Assembly: GCF_022828475.1 (NCBI RefSeq)
Contig: NZ_CP059557.1
Coordinates: 3,581,470-3,645,469 of the forward strand
DNA from: Saccharopolyspora gloriosae
GTDB lineage: Bacteria > Actinomycetota > Actinomycetes > Mycobacteriales > Pseudonocardiaceae
DNA: 64,000 nt
Direction: 5' to 3'
Within the stretch, counting starts at the first letter, position 1, and each line of letters starts with the position of its first letter. Shown piece after piece: positions 1 to 8,947 of the stretch. The notes beneath the pieces are model-generated. The model worked only from the letters and a program-made list of their open reading frames with translations. It was not told where the DNA came from and searched no databases. A program made the translations under genes and the position numbers.

Positions 1-36
1 CCACCGAAGCGCCCACCCCTGAAGGCCAGGTCATGA
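1..36 (+). CDS. C-terminal end of an upstream gene (partial)
   Basis: Frame 1 is open from the window edge and ends at a TGA that overlaps the ATG of the next gene in an ATGA arrangement. Eleven codons are visible, rich in proline and lysine. The overlap suggests the hydroxyacid dehydrogenase and amidase belong to an operon that begins outside the window. No function can be read from this fragment. Confidence 0.35.
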   Translation, partial: PPKRPPLKARS

Positions 37-1016
37 CCGACAACACCCCCACCGTCGTCGTCCTCCACGGTGGCGACCCGCCGCCCGCCATGGACAGCAT
101 CGCCCGCGTCGCCGAACTCCGCCCCACCACCGAAGACGACCTGGCCGCCGCACTGCCCGGCGCCGACGTCCTGTTCGTGTGGGACTTCCGCTCCGACGCC
201 GTCGCCGAGGCCTGGCGCCACGCCGACTCGCTGCGCTGGGTCCACGCCGCCAGCGCCGGCGTCGACCGACTGCTGTTCCCGGACCTGCTGCACTCCGAAG
301 TCGCCCTCACCAACTCCCGCGGCGTCTTCGACGGCCCCATGGGCGAATACGTCCTGGCCACCGTGCTCACCTTCGCCAAAGACCTCCACACCAGCCTCCG
401 GCTCCAAGACCGCAAGCAGTGGCACCACCGCGAAACCGAACGCATCGCGGGCAAACACGCCCTCGTCGTCGGCACCGGCCCCATCGGCCGCGCCATCGCC
501 GCACAGCTCACCGCCGCCGGACTCCACGTCCACGGCGCCGGACGCGTCGCCCGCCACGACGACCCCGACTTCGCCACCGTGCACGCCTCCGACGAATTGA
601 CGGCCGTGCTCGGCGAATACGACTACATCGTGCTCGCCGCACCCCTGACCGACCAGACCCACGGGCTCATCGACGCCACGGCCCTCACCGCGGTCAAACC
701 CACCGCACGCCTGATCAACGTCGGCCGCGGCGAACTCATCGTGCAACCCGACCTCGTCGAAGCCCTCGAAGCAGGCAACCTCGCAGGCGCCGCCCTCGAC
801 GTGTTCGACACCGAACCCCTCCCCGAAACCTCCCCGCTGTGGGAGATGCCCAACGTCCTGATCTCCCCGCACATGTCCGGCGACACCCTCGGCTGGACCA
901 CGGAACTGGTCGAACTGTTCCTCGAGAACCTGCGCAGCTACGCCCAAGACGGCGCACTGCGCAACGTGGTGGACAAACAACGTGGCTACGTCAGCGGAAC
1001 GGAGCGCAAGCGATGA
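33..1016 (+). CDS. D-isomer-specific 2-hydroxyacid dehydrogenase
   Basis: NAD(P)-dependent 2-hydroxyacid dehydrogenase of 327 aa, probably cytosolic, interconverting a 2-ketoacid and its D-2-hydroxyacid. The Rossmann motif GTGPIG is at residues 147-152. The catalytic set is complete: Arg232 in NVGRGE, Glu261 in DTEPLP and His280 in SPHMSG. Length is normal for the short members of the family (GhrA/phosphoglycerate-dehydrogenase-like). It starts by ATGA overlap with an upstream frame and ends by ATGA overlap with the amidase, so the two are translationally coupled. The substrate cannot be read from sequence. Coupling to an amidase suggests a pathway for an amide-bearing hydroxy- or keto-acid, which is inference. 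Confidence 0.85.
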   Translation: MTDNTPTVVVLHGGDPPPAMDSIARVAELRPTTEDDLAAALPGADVLFVWDFRSDAVAEAWRHADSLRWVHAASAGVDRLLFPDLLHSEVALTNSRGVFDGPMGEYVLATVLTFAKDLHTSLRLQDRKQWHHRETERIAGKHALVVGTGPIGRAIAAQLTAAGLHVHGAGRVARHDDPDFATVHASDELTAVLGEYDYIVLAAPLTDQTHGLIDATALTAVKPTARLINVGRGELIVQPDLVEALEAGNLAGAALDVFDTEPLPETSPLWEMPNVLISPHMSGDTLGWTTELVELFLENLRSYAQDGALRNVVDKQRGYVSGTERKR

Positions 1017-2449
1017 CCTCGACCCCCCATGCGGCCACCCCCCGGCCCGTCCCCACCGAGACCACGGCGGCCGACCTCACCGCCACCGACATGCTCGAGC
1101 AGTTCGCCCGCGGCGACCTCTCCCCCGTCGAAGCCACCGAGGCCACCCTGCGCCGCATCGACGACACCGACGGCGCCGTCAACGCCTACTGCCTCGTCGA
1201 CGCCGACCGCGCCCTCGAGCAGGCCCGCGCCTCCGAAGCCCGCTGGGCGCGCGGCGAACCGAACGGCAAGGTCGACGGCGTCCCCACCTCCATCAAGGAC
1301 ATCTTCCTCACCCGGGACTGGCCCACCCTGCGCGGCTCCCGCACCGTCGACCCCGACCAGCCCTGGACCGCCGACGCACCCGCCGTGGCCCGGCTGCGCG
1401 AACACAACGCCGTGTTCATCGGCAAAACCACCACCCCCGAACTCGCCTGGAAAGGCGTCACCGACAACACCCTCACCGGCATCACCCGCAACCCCTGGAA
1501 CCCCGACCGCACCCCCGGCGGCTCCAGCGGCGGCGCCGGTGCCGCCGTCGCACTCGGCATGGCGCCCCTGGCCATCGGCACCGACGGCGGCGGATCCGTG
1601 CGCATCCCCGCCTCCTTCTGCGGCATCTACACCATCAAACCGACCTACGGCCGCGTCCCGCACTTCCCCGCCAGCCCCTTCGGCACCATGGCCCACGCCG
1701 GACCGATGACCACCACCGTCACCGAAACCGCACTCATGCTCGACGTGCTCAGCGGCCCCGACAGCCGCGACTGGTCCGCACTCGAACCACCCGCGCACTC
1801 CTTCCTCGACGGCCTCGACAACGGAGTGCGCGGGCTGCGCATCGCCCTGAGCCCCGACCTCGGATTCGCCACCGTCGACCCCCAGATCGCCGACGCCGTC
1901 GCCCGCGCCGCCCAGGTGTTCACCGAACTCGGCGCCACCGTCGAACACGCCGACCCCGGCTTCACCGACCCCGTCGCAGACTTCCACGTCCTCTGGTTCT
2001 CCGGCGCCGCCAAATCCGTCGCCCACCTCACCCCCGCCCAACGGGAACTGCTCGACCCCGGACTGCGCGACATCGTCGAAGAAGGCCTCACCTACTCCGC
2101 GCAGGACTACCTCGAGGCCACCAACACCCGCATGGCACTGGGCCAGCGCATGGGCGCCTTCCACGACACCTACGACCTGCTGCTGACCCCCACCGTCGGC
2201 GTCCCCCCGTTCGAAGCCGGAGCCGAAACACCCGCCGACGCCCCCTCCCCGCGATGGACCGGCTGGACCCCGTTCACCTATCCGTTCAACATGACCCAGC
2301 AGCCCGCCGCCAGCGTCCCCTGCGGGTTCACCACCGACGGCCTGCCCATCGGCCTGCAGATCGTCGGCCCCCGCCACAGCGACGCCCGCGTCCTGCGCGC
2401 CTCCCGCGCCTACGAACAACTCCACCCCTGGAGCCGGCCCGGGCGGTGA
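1013..2449 (+). CDS. Amidase signature family hydrolase
   Basis: Amidase of 478 aa, hydrolysing a C-N amide bond by the Ser-cisSer-Lys mechanism. Visible are Lys95 in TSIKDIF, the signature loop GGSSGGAGAA with cis-Ser171, and the nucleophile Ser195 in DGGGSVRIPAS. The C-terminal part carries the usual PTVGVPPF and GLPIGLQIVGP segments. The start is the ATG overlapping the stop of the hydroxyacid dehydrogenase. It resembles GatA-type and aryl/acyl amidases; no GatB or GatC neighbour is present, so a catabolic amidase is more likely than a tRNA amidotransferase subunit. It is the last gene of its operon and converges on the YeiH gene. Confidence 0.85.
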   Translation: MTSTPHAATPRPVPTETTAADLTATDMLEQFARGDLSPVEATEATLRRIDDTDGAVNAYCLVDADRALEQARASEARWARGEPNGKVDGVPTSIKDIFLTRDWPTLRGSRTVDPDQPWTADAPAVARLREHNAVFIGKTTTPELAWKGVTDNTLTGITRNPWNPDRTPGGSSGGAGAAVALGMAPLAIGTDGGGSVRIPASFCGIYTIKPTYGRVPHFPASPFGTMAHAGPMTTTVTETALMLDVLSGPDSRDWSALEPPAHSFLDGLDNGVRGLRIALSPDLGFATVDPQIADAVARAAQVFTELGATVEHADPGFTDPVADFHVLWFSGAAKSVAHLTPAQRELLDPGLRDIVEEGLTYSAQDYLEATNTRMALGQRMGAFHDTYDLLLTPTVGVPPFEAGAETPADAPSPRWTGWTPFTYPFNMTQQPAASVPCGFTTDGLPIGLQIVGPRHSDARVLRASRAYEQLHPWSRPGR

Positions 2450-2546
2450 ACCCGAAGCCGGTTTCCACCGCGGAGCCGACGGCCGCCGGAGGATCACCAC
2501 TGCGCGGCCGACACCACACCGGACCCGCGACACCAGCAACACGCCC

Positions 2547-3551
2547 TCAGGTCAGGGTGAGCATGCCGACGACGATCACCGACGTGACCAGCACCGTCGA
2601 GCAAGCACCGAGCAGCAACGCATTCCGGCCGGTGCGCAGCAACCCGCCCACCCTGACCGAGGTGCCCAGCGCGAACATCGCCGCCGCCAGCAGCCACGTC
2701 GCGCCCTGACTCGCCGCATCCAACACCACCGGCGGCACCGAACCGGCGCTGCGCAACGCCATCGCCGCGAGAAAACCCACCACGAACAGCGGCAGCACCG
2801 GCGTCCGCCGACCACCACCACCGCCTCGCCGCGCCAGGCCCATCACCGCCACCATCGGCGCCAGCAACACCACCCGGCCGAGCTTGACCACCACGGCCAC
2901 CGCCACCGCACCGGCACCCGCCGGAGACGCCGCGGCCACCACCTGCGCCACCTCGTGCACGCTGCCCCCGGCGATCCGGCCGATCATCTCCGGCCCCAGC
3001 CCCCACACACCGCCCAGCAACGGCACCAACAGCATCGACAACGAACCGAACACCGTCACCATCGCGACACTCGTCGCCACCTCCTCGTCCTCGCGCTCCA
3101 CCACGCCCTCCACCGCCGCGATCGCCGACGCCCCGCAGATCGAAAACCCCGCCGCCATCAGCACCGACAAACCACGCGACACGCCCAGCACCCGGCCGAG
3201 CAGCACCGTGCCCGAAAACGTCACCACCACCGCGGCCACCACCACGCCCACCGTCGCCACCCCCAACCCCAGCACCTGACCCACCGCCAGCTGCAAACCC
3301 AGCAACACCACACCCGCCCGCAACAACGCCTTCGACACCCACGCCAACCCCGCAGCCACCGCACCCCGGCACCCCGCCACGTTGCCGACCACCACACCCA
3401 GCGCCACCGCCGCGGTCACCACACCCACACCCGGAACCAGCGACGCCACCACCGACGCCACGACCACCGCGACCGCCGTCAACGCCACCCCCGGCAACCG
3501 CCCTAGCACACCCCGAGCAACAACAGGACCGGCACTCATCAACATCCGCAC
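2547..3551 (-). CDS. YeiH/UPF0324-family putative sulfate exporter
   Basis: Integral membrane protein of about 334 aa with some nine hydrophobic segments. The family-typical stretch FSICGASAIAAVEG lies mid-protein, followed by the conserved segment GGSVHEVAQVVAA. The family is annotated as putative sulfate/sulfonate exporters; the substrate here is unproven. I choose the GTG at 3551 because a GAGGG Shine-Dalgarno sits seven bases upstream; ATGs at 3545 and 3539 are alternatives. The protein is unusually rich in Val and Gly, reflecting the strong C excess of the plus strand here. It is divergent from a LysR regulator, the same arrangement as yeiE-yeiH in enterobacteria. Confidence 0.8.
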   Translation of the reverse strand: MRMLMSAGPVVARGVLGRLPGVALTAVAVVVASVVASLVPGVGVVTAAVALGVVVGNVAGCRGAVAAGLAWVSKALLRAGVVLLGLQLAVGQVLGLGVATVGVVVAAVVVTFSGTVLLGRVLGVSRGLSVLMAAGFSICGASAIAAVEGVVEREDEEVATSVAMVTVFGSLSMLLVPLLGGVWGLGPEMIGRIAGGSVHEVAQVVAAASPAGAGAVAVAVVVKLGRVVLLAPMVAVMGLARRGGGGGRRTPVLPLFVVGFLAAMALRSAGSVPPVVLDAASQGATWLLAAAMFALGTSVRVGGLLRTGRNALLLGACSTVLVTSVIVVGMLTLT

Positions 3552-3651
3552 GAACCGACCCTCACCCACCGCCACACCCACCGGTAGCCGGAAACCACGA
3601 AGGTCCTCATAACCGGAACGCATGACCGAACCCGCACACAACACGCAGAGC

Positions 3652-3657
3652 TACAGT
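3652..3657 (+). promoter_or_regulatory. -10 element of a leaderless LysR gene
   Basis: TACAGT ends exactly six bases before the ATG at 3664. This would put the transcription start on or next to the start codon. No Shine-Dalgarno precedes the gene. Confidence 0.5.
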
Positions 3658-3663
3658 CACTGC

Positions 3664-4563
3664 ATGGCCGATCCCGACCCGACATCCCTGCGGCTGCTCG
3701 TGCTCATCAGCGAACTCGGCAGCATCGGCGCCGCCGCCGCACAACTACGGATCAGCCAGCCCTCCGCCAGCAAACGCCTCACCAGCCTCGAACGCGGCCT
3801 CGGCCTGCACCTCGTCGAACGCACCCGCCGCGGCGCGACCCTCACCCCCGCAGGCACCACCGTCCTGGACTGGGCACGCCGCGTCCTCACCGAAATCGAC
3901 GCCCTCACCACCGGCGTCCACGCCCTGCGCGCACAACACCGCCAACAACTCCGCGTCGCCGCAGGCATGACCATCGCCGACTACCTCGCCCCCCGCTGGA
4001 TCACCACACTGCGCGCCGCCTTCACCGGACTGCGCCTCGAACTCGACAGCACCAACTCCGCCACCGTCACCGAAGCCGTCCGCCACGGCCGCGCCGACCT
4101 CGGCTTCCTCGAATCACCCGACGTGCCCGACGGCGTCTCCGTGCGCTACCTGACCCACGACCGCATGACCGTCGTCGTCCCACCCGCACACCCCTGGACC
4201 CGACGCCGCGAACCCCTCGACCCCGCCGAACTCGCCGCCACACCCCTCATCGTGCGCGAACACGGCTCCGGCACCCGCGAAACCCTCGAACGAGCACTCG
4301 CGGCCGCCGCCATGACCACCACCGAACCACTGCTCGAACTGCACTCCACCACCGCCGTGCGCAACAGCGTCGTCGCAGGCGCCGGACCCGCCGTGCTCAG
4401 CACCCTCGCCGTCGACTCCGACCTCCGCACCGGACAAGTCGTCGAAATCCCCGTCGCCGGACTCGACCTGCACCGCCCCCTGCACGCCGTGTGGCGCGGC
4501 GGACACCGCCTCACCGGCCCCGCCGCCGCACTGCTGTCGACCGCACTCAGCGACACCGCCTGA
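3664..4563 (+). CDS. LysR-family transcriptional regulator
   Basis: DNA-binding regulator of 299 aa. The N-terminal winged helix covers roughly residues 8-65 and contains GSIGAAAAQLRISQPSASKR, the LysR recognition-helix signature. The rest is a periplasmic-binding-like effector domain. The start at 3664 is preferred over the in-frame ATG at 3622 because the helix-turn-helix then begins at the usual distance and a -10 box lies six bases upstream. It is divergent from the YeiH exporter with about 110 bp between them, so it most likely controls that gene and itself. The effector is unknown. Confidence 0.88.
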   Translation: MADPDPTSLRLLVLISELGSIGAAAAQLRISQPSASKRLTSLERGLGLHLVERTRRGATLTPAGTTVLDWARRVLTEIDALTTGVHALRAQHRQQLRVAAGMTIADYLAPRWITTLRAAFTGLRLELDSTNSATVTEAVRHGRADLGFLESPDVPDGVSVRYLTHDRMTVVVPPAHPWTRRREPLDPAELAATPLIVREHGSGTRETLERALAAAAMTTTEPLLELHSTTAVRNSVVAGAGPAVLSTLAVDSDLRTGQVVEIPVAGLDLHRPLHAVWRGGHRLTGPAAALLSTALSDTA

Positions 4564-4744
4564 CCCCGCGCAACCCCGCCAACTCGGGAACGCGCACCAG
4601 CCGGTCTCACCGGAGCACCAGCCGACATCACGATCCGGACCTCGCACACCGGAAATACAAAAACGACCATTGTCTTCGCATGGACGCCCACGCAGACTGA
4701 GCCGATCTCAGCCCGGCGGGTTGACCATGAACGAAGGAGTTCCC

Positions 4745-6088
4745 ATGTCGTCTCAGCCTGCGCCCGGGCCGGCCGCACTCCGCCGAGTCGTCACCGCCTC
4801 CATGGCGGGCACCGTCGTCGAGTGGTATGAGTTCTTCCTCTACGGAACCGCCGCCACCCTCGTGTTCAGCAAGCTGTTCTTCCCCGCGGGCGGCAACGAA
4901 CTCGACGCCATCCTCGCCGCCTTCGTCACCTACGCCGTCGGCTTCGCCGCACGACCACTCGGCGGACTCGTCTTCGGCCACTTCGGCGACAAATACGGCC
5001 GCAAAACCCTCCTGCAAGTCAGCCTCATCATGGTCGGCGCCGCCACCTTCGCCATGGGCTGCATCCCCTCATTCGACTCCATCGGCTACCTCGCCCCCGC
5101 CATCCTCGTCACCCTGCGCTTCATCCAAGGCATCGCCGTCGGCGGCGAATGGGGCGGCGCCGTACTGCTCGTCGCCGAACACAGCCCCGACGCCAAACGC
5201 GGCTTCTGGGCCAGCTGGCCCCAAGCCGGCGTCCCCATGGGCAACCTGCTCGCCACCCTCGTCCTGCTCGGACTGACCACAACCCTCTCCGAGCAGGCAT
5301 TCCTGACCTGGGGATGGCGCGTCGCGTTCTGGCTCTCCGCCGTCATCGTGCTCATCGGCTACTACGTGCGCACCCGCGTCACCGACGCACCCATCTTCAA
5401 AGCCGCCCAACAACAAGCCGCGCACGAAACCCACTCCTCCGGCGTGTTCGAAGCACTCCGCAAATACCCCCGCGGAGTCCTGACCGCCATGGGCCTGCGC
5501 TTCGGCGAGAACGTCATGTACTACCTGCTGGCGACCTTCTCCATCACCTACCTCAGCGTGGTCATCGGCAAGAACACCACCACCATCCTGTGGCTGATGC
5601 TGATCGCCCACCTCATCCACTTCGCCGCGATCCCCCTCGTCGGCGCACTCGCCGACCGCATCGGACGCCGCCCCGTCTGCGCCATCGGCGCCGCCCTGAC
5701 CGCCACCTGGGGCTTCTTCGCCTTCCCCATGATGGACACCGGGCACAACGCGACCATCGTCGCCGCCATCACCATCGGCCTGCTCTTCCACGCCCTCATG
5801 TACGCCGGACAGCCCGCGATGATGGCCGAAATGTTCCCGACCCGAATGCGCTACTCCGGGATCTCACTCGGCTACCAGGTCACCTCGATCGTCGCAGGCT
5901 CGCTCGCACCGATCATCGCCGTCGCACTGCTCAACACCTACGACAGCGCCACACCGATCTCCGCCTACCTCACCGCAGCAGCCGCGATCACCCTGATCGC
6001 CATCGCCTGCGCCCGCGAAACCCGCGGCGCCTCACTGCACGACCTCGACCGCCACGACACCCACGGCCGCACCTCCACCCCCGCCTGA
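4745..6088 (+). CDS. MFS transporter, metabolite:H+ symporter (MHS) family
   Basis: Secondary transporter of 447 aa with about twelve membrane segments. The N-terminus TVVEWYEFFLYGTAA and the loop GHFGDKYGRKTLL are typical of the MHS family (ShiA, KgtP, ProP). FIQGIAVGGEWGGAVLL in helix 4 is another family hallmark. It should import an organic acid or osmolyte with protons; the exact substrate is unreadable. The start at 4745 has GAAGGAG seven bases upstream; an ATG at 4727 lies before the Shine-Dalgarno and is unlikely. The gene lies alone between the LysR gene and the convergent aldehyde dehydrogenase, which could share its substrate pathway. Confidence 0.88.
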   Translation: MSSQPAPGPAALRRVVTASMAGTVVEWYEFFLYGTAATLVFSKLFFPAGGNELDAILAAFVTYAVGFAARPLGGLVFGHFGDKYGRKTLLQVSLIMVGAATFAMGCIPSFDSIGYLAPAILVTLRFIQGIAVGGEWGGAVLLVAEHSPDAKRGFWASWPQAGVPMGNLLATLVLLGLTTTLSEQAFLTWGWRVAFWLSAVIVLIGYYVRTRVTDAPIFKAAQQQAAHETHSSGVFEALRKYPRGVLTAMGLRFGENVMYYLLATFSITYLSVVIGKNTTTILWLMLIAHLIHFAAIPLVGALADRIGRRPVCAIGAALTATWGFFAFPMMDTGHNATIVAAITIGLLFHALMYAGQPAMMAEMFPTRMRYSGISLGYQVTSIVAGSLAPIIAVALLNTYDSATPISAYLTAAAAITLIAIACARETRGASLHDLDRHDTHGRTSTPA

Positions 6089-6092
6089 CACC

Positions 6093-6110
6093 GCGCCCCA
6101 CACCGGGCGC
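6093..6110. terminator. Hairpin between convergent genes
   Basis: GCGCCC and GGGCGC form a six-base-pair stem with a six-base loop. It fills the 22-bp gap between the MHS transporter stop and the aldehyde dehydrogenase stop. A T-run is absent, as is usual in actinobacteria. Confidence 0.5.
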
Positions 6111-7550
6111 TCACTCCTCCAACGACGACATCACGTGCTTGATCCGGCTGTACTCCTCCAAACCGAAACGGCCGAAATCACGCGCCGACGCCGAATGCTT
6201 GAACCCGGAATGCGGCATCTCCGCCACCAACGGCCGATGCACGTTCACCCACACCGTGCCCGCCTGCAACGCACGCGACATCCGCAACGCACGCGCATGA
6301 TCACGCGTCCACGCACTCGCCACCAACCCGTACCGCACACCGTTGGCCAACTCCACCGCCTCAGCCTCCGAGGCGAACCGCTGCACCGTCACCACCGGCC
6401 CCAACACCTCGTGCTGCACCAACTCATCACCCTGCTCCACATCCGCCACCACCGTCGCCTCGTGGAAGAACCCACGCCCACCCCGACGCCGGCCACCCGC
6501 CACCACCCGCGCGTGCTGCGGCAACCGCTCCACATGGCCCGCCACCAACTCCAACTGCCCCGCACTGTTCAACGGCCCGAACGCCGCATCCACATCCTGC
6601 GGCGGCCCCGGCCGCAACACCGCCGCCCGCTGCGCCAACGCCGCCACCAACTCCTCGTACACCCCGGGACCCGCCAACACCCGGCTCGCCGCCGTGCAGC
6701 TCTGCCCCGCATCACCACCGAACGCCGACTCCGCGATACCCCGCGCCGCCCGCCCCACATCCGCATCGTCGAACACCACCGCAGGAGCCTTACCGCCCAA
6801 CTGCAGATGAACCCGCTTCAAATCCGCCGCCGCCGAAGCGGCCACCTCCATCCCCGACCGCACCGTGCCCGTGATCGAGAACATCCCCGGCACCTCATGC
6901 GCCACCATCGCCCGGCCACTGTCGCGATCACCGCAGATCACGTTCAACACCCCGGCCGGCAACACCTCCGCCGCCACCTCCGCCAGCAACACCGCACTCA
7001 CCGGAGTCGTCTCCGCAGGCTTGAGCACCACCGTGTTACCGGCCGCCAACGCAGGCGCCACCCGCGCCACCGCCAGCAACAACGGATGCGTCCACGACGT
7101 CACCTGCGCGCACACCCCGATCGGCTCCCGCCGCGCGAACGACGTGCACCCCGCCTCGTACTCCCCGGCGGCACCCGCCTCCTGCACCCGCGCGGCCGCC
7201 GCGTAGAACCGCAACAGATCCACCGCCTGCGGCAACTCCCGATCCCGCACCACGTCCCACGGCTTCCCCGTGTTCCGGCACTCCGCGAGCACGAACCGCT
7301 CCGCGTCCCGCTCCACCGCATCCGCGAACCGCAACAACGACCGCTGCCGCTGCCCCGGCGTCATCGACGACCACTGCTCGAACGCCGCCGCCGCGACGCC
7401 CATCACCTCGTCGACATCGGTCCACCGCGTCAACGGAGAACTGCCGTACTCCTCCCCGCTGCTGGGATCGACCAACGGCAACGACTCCGGCGACACCGTC
7501 CCCGCACGAACCCCGCCGACGATGTTGCGCAGCTCCAGCGCAGTGGACAC
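6111..7550 (-). CDS. Aldehyde dehydrogenase-family protein with altered active site
   Basis: 479-aa ALDH-superfamily protein, closest in pattern to gamma-aminobutyraldehyde dehydrogenases (PatD/Prr-like; similar C-terminus with VNVHRPLVAEMPHSGFK). The catalytic Cys285 in GQSCTAAS and the cofactor-binding Lys177 in VLKPAE are present. The conserved Asn of the PWNYP motif is Thr154 (SWTHP), and the general-base Glu of LELGGK is Gln250 (LQLGGK, codon CAG). Both changes are plain in the DNA and the reading frame is intact. The enzyme may be slow, changed in chemistry (thioesterase- or reductase-like) or non-catalytic. The GTG start has AGGAGG four bases upstream. It converges on the MHS transporter. 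Confidence 0.82.
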   Translation of the reverse strand: MSTALELRNIVGGVRAGTVSPESLPLVDPSSGEEYGSSPLTRWTDVDEVMGVAAAAFEQWSSMTPGQRQRSLLRFADAVERDAERFVLAECRNTGKPWDVVRDRELPQAVDLLRFYAAAARVQEAGAAGEYEAGCTSFARREPIGVCAQVTSWTHPLLLAVARVAPALAAGNTVVLKPAETTPVSAVLLAEVAAEVLPAGVLNVICGDRDSGRAMVAHEVPGMFSITGTVRSGMEVAASAAADLKRVHLQLGGKAPAVVFDDADVGRAARGIAESAFGGDAGQSCTAASRVLAGPGVYEELVAALAQRAAVLRPGPPQDVDAAFGPLNSAGQLELVAGHVERLPQHARVVAGGRRRGGRGFFHEATVVADVEQGDELVQHEVLGPVVTVQRFASEAEAVELANGVRYGLVASAWTRDHARALRMSRALQAGTVWVNVHRPLVAEMPHSGFKHSASARDFGRFGLEEYSRIKHVMSSLEE

Positions 7551-7614
7551 CCGACCTCCTCCGCCCGACGAAACCGATCACGCCGACCCTAACCGCGGCC
7601 CACAACTCCGCAGC

Positions 7615-8880
7615 TCAGCCGCGCCGCACGCTCCGGCACAACCACTGCCCACCGGTACCCACGACCAATAGCACCACCACCGGCACGAACGCCCACCGGT
7701 AGGCCGCCACCGCCGGAAGCTCCGACACGACCTCCAACACCGCGCCCACGAACACCTGAATCAGCACCGCGGCGAGGAAACCGCCCATGTTCACCACGCC
7801 CGAGGCCGCACCCGACCGGTGCACCGCGTTGGCCTCCCGCGCACCGTCGAACGCCAGCATCGCCGCGCCACCACCAAAACCCAGCACGCCCAGCACGATC
7901 ACCAGCACCGGAGCCGACAACACCCCGGGCCACGCCACGATCAGCGACCACGCCACCACCACCAGCACCGACATCGCCAGCGTGTAGCGCTCACGTCGAC
8001 GCGGCCTGCCCGCGATCCACTGGCTCGCCACCAGCGACCCCAAGATGAAACCGACCGCCGACACCAGCAGCAGCGCCCCCGCCGTGCCACCGGCCACGCC
8101 CTGCGCGCCCGTCAGCCACGGCGCACCCCACAACGTCGTGATCGCCAGGAACTGCGACAGCAGCACAAAATGCACCCAGAACGCGTGCTTCGTGCCCCGC
8201 TGCGCGACCACCAGCCGCAACGTCCGGCCGATCCGCTCGGCCGCGCCCTCGGCGGCCTCCGCGACCCGCCCGGCGGGCTGATCCCGGATCACGCCGGCGG
8301 CCACCACCGCCAGCACCGCGGTCAACGCCGCCGCACCGAGGAACGTCGGCATCCACCCGAGCCCGTGCAGCGCCGAGGTCAACGGCACCGTGGACAGCAC
8401 CTGTCCGAGCCCGCCGACCAAACCCGTCAACGCCGCGACCCGCCCGTAGCGCTCAGCCGGGAACCACTGCGCCGCCACCCGCAGCACGTTGGTGAACATG
8501 AACGCGTCACCGATGCCGATGAGCACCCGGCCGGTGACCCCGCCCAGGATCGACCCGCTCACCGCGAACACCGCCGAACCCACCGCCAGCGCCACCACAC
8601 CACCCGTGATCACCCGACGCGGCCCCAACCGGTCCGCCAGCAACCCCGACGGCACCTGCAACACCAGGTACACCCCGAGCTGCAGCGCCGAGAACAACGC
8701 CAGCACGCCCGGCCCCGCTGAGAACCGCACCAGCGCGTCGGGCGCCGCCACTCCGAGACTCGCGCGGTGGAACAGCGCGACGAAGTAGCACGCCGCGCCC
8801 ACGCCCCACACGAGCCACGCTCCGCGCGGCGGCACCGCCCACTTCGCGACTTCCTGTTCCCCGGCAACACCGACCGACAC
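7615..8880 (-). CDS. MFS transporter
   Basis: Major facilitator of about 421 aa with twelve predicted membrane segments. The helix 2-3 loop reads GLLADRLGPRRVITGG and helix 4 region FSALQLGVYLVLQVPSG is typical of the family. GDAFMFTNVLRVAAQWFP resembles anion/sugar-acid permeases, but I cannot name a substrate. Start is uncertain: GTG 8880 has AGGTGG upstream at good distance, while GTG 8892 abuts GAGAG. It is divergent from the GntR gene and shares a palindromic operator with it, so GntR is expected to control it. Confidence 0.82.
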   Translation of the reverse strand: MSVGVAGEQEVAKWAVPPRGAWLVWGVGAACYFVALFHRASLGVAAPDALVRFSAGPGVLALFSALQLGVYLVLQVPSGLLADRLGPRRVITGGVVALAVGSAVFAVSGSILGGVTGRVLIGIGDAFMFTNVLRVAAQWFPAERYGRVAALTGLVGGLGQVLSTVPLTSALHGLGWMPTFLGAAALTAVLAVVAAGVIRDQPAGRVAEAAEGAAERIGRTLRLVVAQRGTKHAFWVHFVLLSQFLAITTLWGAPWLTGAQGVAGGTAGALLLVSAVGFILGSLVASQWIAGRPRRRERYTLAMSVLVVVAWSLIVAWPGVLSAPVLVIVLGVLGFGGGAAMLAFDGAREANAVHRSGAASGVVNMGGFLAAVLIQVFVGAVLEVVSELPAVAAYRWAFVPVVVLLVVGTGGQWLCRSVRRG

Positions 8881-8901
8881 CGGAACACCCACCTCTCTCG
8901 A

Positions 8902-8924
8902 CTTGTATCCACCATAGATACAAG
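8902..8924. promoter_or_regulatory. Palindromic GntR-type operator
   Basis: CTTGTATC at 8902-8909 and GATACAAG at 8917-8924 form a perfect eight-base inverted repeat with a seven-base spacer. It lies in the 67-bp gap between the divergent MFS and GntR genes. The TTGTATC...GATACAA pattern is what FadR/FCD-type GntR dimers usually bind. It is the strongest palindrome in this intergenic stretch. Confidence 0.75.
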
Positions 8925-8935
8925 ATGCGGATCAG

Positions 8936-8941
8936 TACTAT
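8936..8941 (+). promoter_or_regulatory. -10 element of the GntR gene
   Basis: TACTAT ends six bases before the GTG at 8948, so the transcript is probably leaderless. The operator lies just upstream, where bound repressor would block this promoter. Confidence 0.5.
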
Positions 8942-8947
8942 GGGCGC

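Noticed and set aside
1013-2449. The first amidase as GatA of a tRNA amidotransferase
   Set aside because: No gatB or gatC gene is adjacent and it is coupled to a hydroxyacid dehydrogenase, so a catabolic amidase is more likely.
986-2542. A 518-codon minus-strand frame opposite the amidase
   Set aside because: Gly/Val/Ala-rich shadow of the C-skewed strand; the amidase frame carries the full catalytic signature.
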